From contig NC_084793.1 in the NCBI RefSeq assembly GCF_963169125.1, positions 39,148,578-39,212,577 of the forward strand: a stretch of 64,000 bases of DNA. Reading direction: 5' to 3'. How positions within the stretch are numbered: the stretch's first letter is position 1; each line of letters starts with the position of its first letter. The notes beneath the pieces are model-generated. The model was given only the letters and a program-made list of their open reading frames with translations. It had not been told where the DNA came from and ran no database searches. The translations under genes were made by a program, and so were the position numbers. The stretch is from Humulus lupulus (lineage: Eukaryota > Streptophyta > Magnoliopsida > Rosales > Cannabaceae). Of this stretch, positions 59,778-64,000 are shown piece by piece.

Positions 59778-60023
59778 TGTTGGGAATATATGGTTATACT
59801 CTTTACAAATAAAAATTGAATAATGATAATAATGCAATATTCCAAACCCTAGATGTTGATCAAGATTCAAATTCAAAGTATGAATGCAATTCTTTATAAT
59901 CAAAGAAACATGTTCATGATATGAATGTTAATATTGAATATAAAGAACTAAATGATTAAATGATGATAAGATGAACTTAGATACATTTAATCATCAATTC
60001 TAACGTCAAAATAGGAATAACAC
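59778..60023 (-). mobile_element. Truncated copia-A-type LTR next to plastid DNA
   Basis: TGTTGGGAATATATG followed by about 245 bp that aligns with the same end of the copia A LTRs (GATGATAAGATGAACTTAGA near 59961). Homology stops at about 60024, where plastid-like sequence begins. Orientation is inferred from copia A. Confidence 0.75.
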
Positions 60024-60526
60024 TTGATATTATTATAAATGCCCAGAAAAGATCATATTCGTAAAGCAGAAACATAGACATACTCCCATTAATGTGGAAA
60101 ATATACCAGATTAGTCAATCCAAATTGGACATAATTGTCAAGTCATCCATAACTGTTTAGTCAAAATAACCATTCATTTTGATCGAATTGCTTAACTTCG
60201 GTTGTTTGTTGCGGTATATGTTTTGTTTCAAGATTCTCTATATCCACTAGAATTTCATTTCTATTCCATATACTTTGATTTTCTTTTTATTTTCTATTGA
60301 TATAAAAAGAAAATAAATAGAATAAATCGAAGTATATATTATACAAATTCGTTGCTTTTCAGATTATCTCTAAAGAATTAAATATTAAATAAAGGATTTA
60401 CAAATTGATTTTTTTTCTTCTAATTTTTAGCTTATTTAGATTAGATAAGATAGAATAGATTCAATCTTATATTTCAATATTATCTCGAGATAAAATAATT
60501 GTATATATTACAAATATTCTATTTTA

Positions 60527-61202
60527 TAGGGCTATACGGACTCGAACCGTAGACCTTCTCGGTAAAACAGACCAAAATTTTTATTATCAAAATGATTTGA
60601 ATTGTTTCAAAGACCCAACATGCTTTTTTTTTTGCATTGGTCTCTTTCGTTAACCGATATAAATATCAGTTAGTCTACCATATTTTTTTGATAGAAAAAC
60701 AAAAAGAAAATAAAAAGATGGCTCCACGTGCTCTGATTCATTATGTGCATTCCAATCCAGGAGCACTACCAAAGTGTTTCAAAGAAGGATTATCCTGATG
60801 TAGGTCTGCTTTTGGCCTATAGACCGACTTAAGTTAAATGGAGTTTCTATTGCTCTGCTTGAATCAAATATGAAACTTTATACACCTTAAAGTTCATAAG
60901 ATAGAACGAAAAGATAATTTTGTTGAGGTCCTTATACTCATTAGGCTTAGCATTGAATAAATAGAATATTCACCTTATCAGTATTGCAAAGCAATGATGT
61001 GTTCTATCTTGGCATCCGTTTAGGCGCCCAAATCAGACCAAACCATTTGTCAGGCTATTGTTCTCTTCTTTTGTTTCCCAAAAGCATAGAGTAAGACATC
61101 CATTGCTCAATAAGATCAAATCTTTTGATTACACGCTGGACTCCTTTGAAAAACATTGGCGCGCGTGTAAACGAGGTGCTCTACCAACTGAGCTATAGCC
61201 CT
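60527..61202 (-). tRNA. trnV-UAC: Plastid-derived tRNA-Val(UAC) with group II intron (NUPT copy)
   Basis: 5' exon 61202-61165 (AGGGCTATAGCTC start, anticodon loop TTTACAC with UAC). 3' exon about 60561-60527 (CGAGAAGG, T-loop TTCGAGT, ending TAGCCCTA). The intron of about 603 bp ends ..TTTTAC as group II introns do; its 5' end reads GCGCG rather than the usual GTGYG, which may be a mutation or a one-base boundary choice. The exons fold to a normal cloverleaf apart from one anticodon-stem mismatch. Not expected to be spliced in the nucleus. Confidence 0.85.
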
Positions 61203-61338
61203 TATGCTTGTGATACATATTTTATCATGTAGATAATTTCTTGTCAAGATAGCTCTTTGATTGGTATTGCTTATAAGTAATATTCAATTTATAATCCATC
61301 AATGGGATAGGTCCCCTTTTGTTTTGTGAGGATAAAAT

Positions 61339-61411
61339 ACCTACTTAACTTAGTGGTTAGAGTATTGCTTTCATAAGGCAGGAGTCATTGGTTCAAATCC
61401 AATAGTAGGTA
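61339..61411 (+). tRNA. trnM-CAU: Plastid-derived elongator tRNA-Met(CAU) (NUPT copy)
   Basis: 73 nt, ACCTACT acceptor pairing with AGTAGGT, anticodon loop TTCATAA with CAU, T-loop TTCAAAT. All stems can pair, some through G-U. Compared with the plastid gene as I remember it, D-stem and anticodon-arm bases show C to T and G to A type changes, which would fit decay in methylated nuclear DNA. Confidence 0.88.
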
Positions 61412-61667
61412 GAACTTATTAGATAGCAACGTCACTAGTATATAATGAGTTTTTATACGCATTCGCTTTTATTGATTTTGTATATTTTTTATCCTACTCT
61501 ATTGAATTTTCTAATTTCAAATTAGTTCATTGCATTAGAATTTGATTCTACTTTATTGGATTTGATTCTTATTCGATTTTAATTTGAATCTTCATATGCA
61601 AAAGTACGGTGTATAAACAGAACTTCTGTTATACATCTTATTTTGCTTATTCGGACACACTAACTAG

Positions 61668-63560
<1,893 letters not shown>

Positions 63561-64000
63561 AAAAAAAGAAAAGAGATGTTGAAATTTTTTGTGAAATTGA
63601 AATAAAAAATATAGGTTCGAGAGCAAAGCAAGTTAAGTTGATCGGTTAATTCAATTAAGAGATGGGCGTTAGCACTCGATTTCGTTGGTAACAAATATTC
63701 AACTGAATCCAATTCAATTGTTTAGTTATTTTTTTTTATTCAATTTCAATGAGTGAATTTTCAAGTTCAACCAAAATCCATTAAACCCCAGTTTCAAATT
63801 CAAAATAAAATATCAAGCGAATGAATAAAATTTTTGCGAAAGCCGTGGAATTTGAACCTAAACTCCATTTACGCTTCATTTTTCTATCTCATTGGCTCTT
63901 ATTGCCTATTTCAACATATCGATGTAGTCTTAGCCTATTATTATTTTAGAATATTTTATTTTTTATATCTATACCCCTTATTTCTTTTCATGGACAAATT
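63561..64000. other. Plastid atpB-rbcL spacer (NUPT)
   Basis: AT-rich, upstream of atpB; rbcL would begin beyond the window. No gene within it. Confidence 0.7.

Overview
This is plant nuclear DNA, most likely from a eudicot. It is AT-rich and packed with decayed LTR retrotransposons of angiosperm type (Athila-, Tekay-, Tat- and Ty1/copia-like). It holds one apparently intact intron-containing ankyrin/PGG gene, and its right end is a broken copy of plastid DNA. I do not claim a species.

Layout. 1-3692: the 5' part of an Athila-like element on the minus strand (gag, leader repeats, tRNA-Asp-type primer site, 5' LTR). 3693-3825: the end of a copia-type LTR. 3826-11800: the 3' part of a Tekay/Del-like chromovirus (integrase, chromodomain, 3' LTR); a 4-kb solo LTR with a 29-bp tandem array sits inside that LTR. 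12674-22983: a complete but heavily mutated Athila-like element on the plus strand. 22984-27210: AT-rich spacer with a LINE-like tail and one solo LTR. 27211-30166: an eight-exon ankyrin-repeat/PGG membrane-protein gene on the minus strand, 747 codons, with no stop or frameshift seen. 30167-32276: its upstream region, a LINE RNase H fragment and a CACTA-like transposon end.

32277-60023 is a deep nest. A Tat-like element (LTR from 32277, primer site near 59077, gag to 59777) carries copia element A (32750-58886, duplication TTATT) inside its LTR. Copia A in turn holds a Tekay-type solo LTR (32898-35339), an Athila-type solo LTR (38695-40708), a complete Tat-like element (40770-52636, duplication GAGAT) and a copia-B solo LTR (53656-57015), which itself holds another solo LTR (54761-56246). 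Flanking duplications fix most of this order. 60024-64000 is a nuclear plastid insertion colinear with the trnV-UAC, trnM-CAU, atpE, atpB region; atpE has an early stop and atpB at least four frameshifts.

The most interesting object is the antisense gene inside the Tat-like element (48485 to about 51745, minus strand). It has its own TATA-like box, a probable 5'-UTR intron, and three GT-AG introns that all keep one reading frame of about 801 codons encoding a plant 'putative gypsy-type transposon' domain followed by a proline-rich stretch and a coiled coil. This copy is dead (five in-frame stops), but the architecture is that of a separate Pol II gene carried antisense by a retrotransposon.
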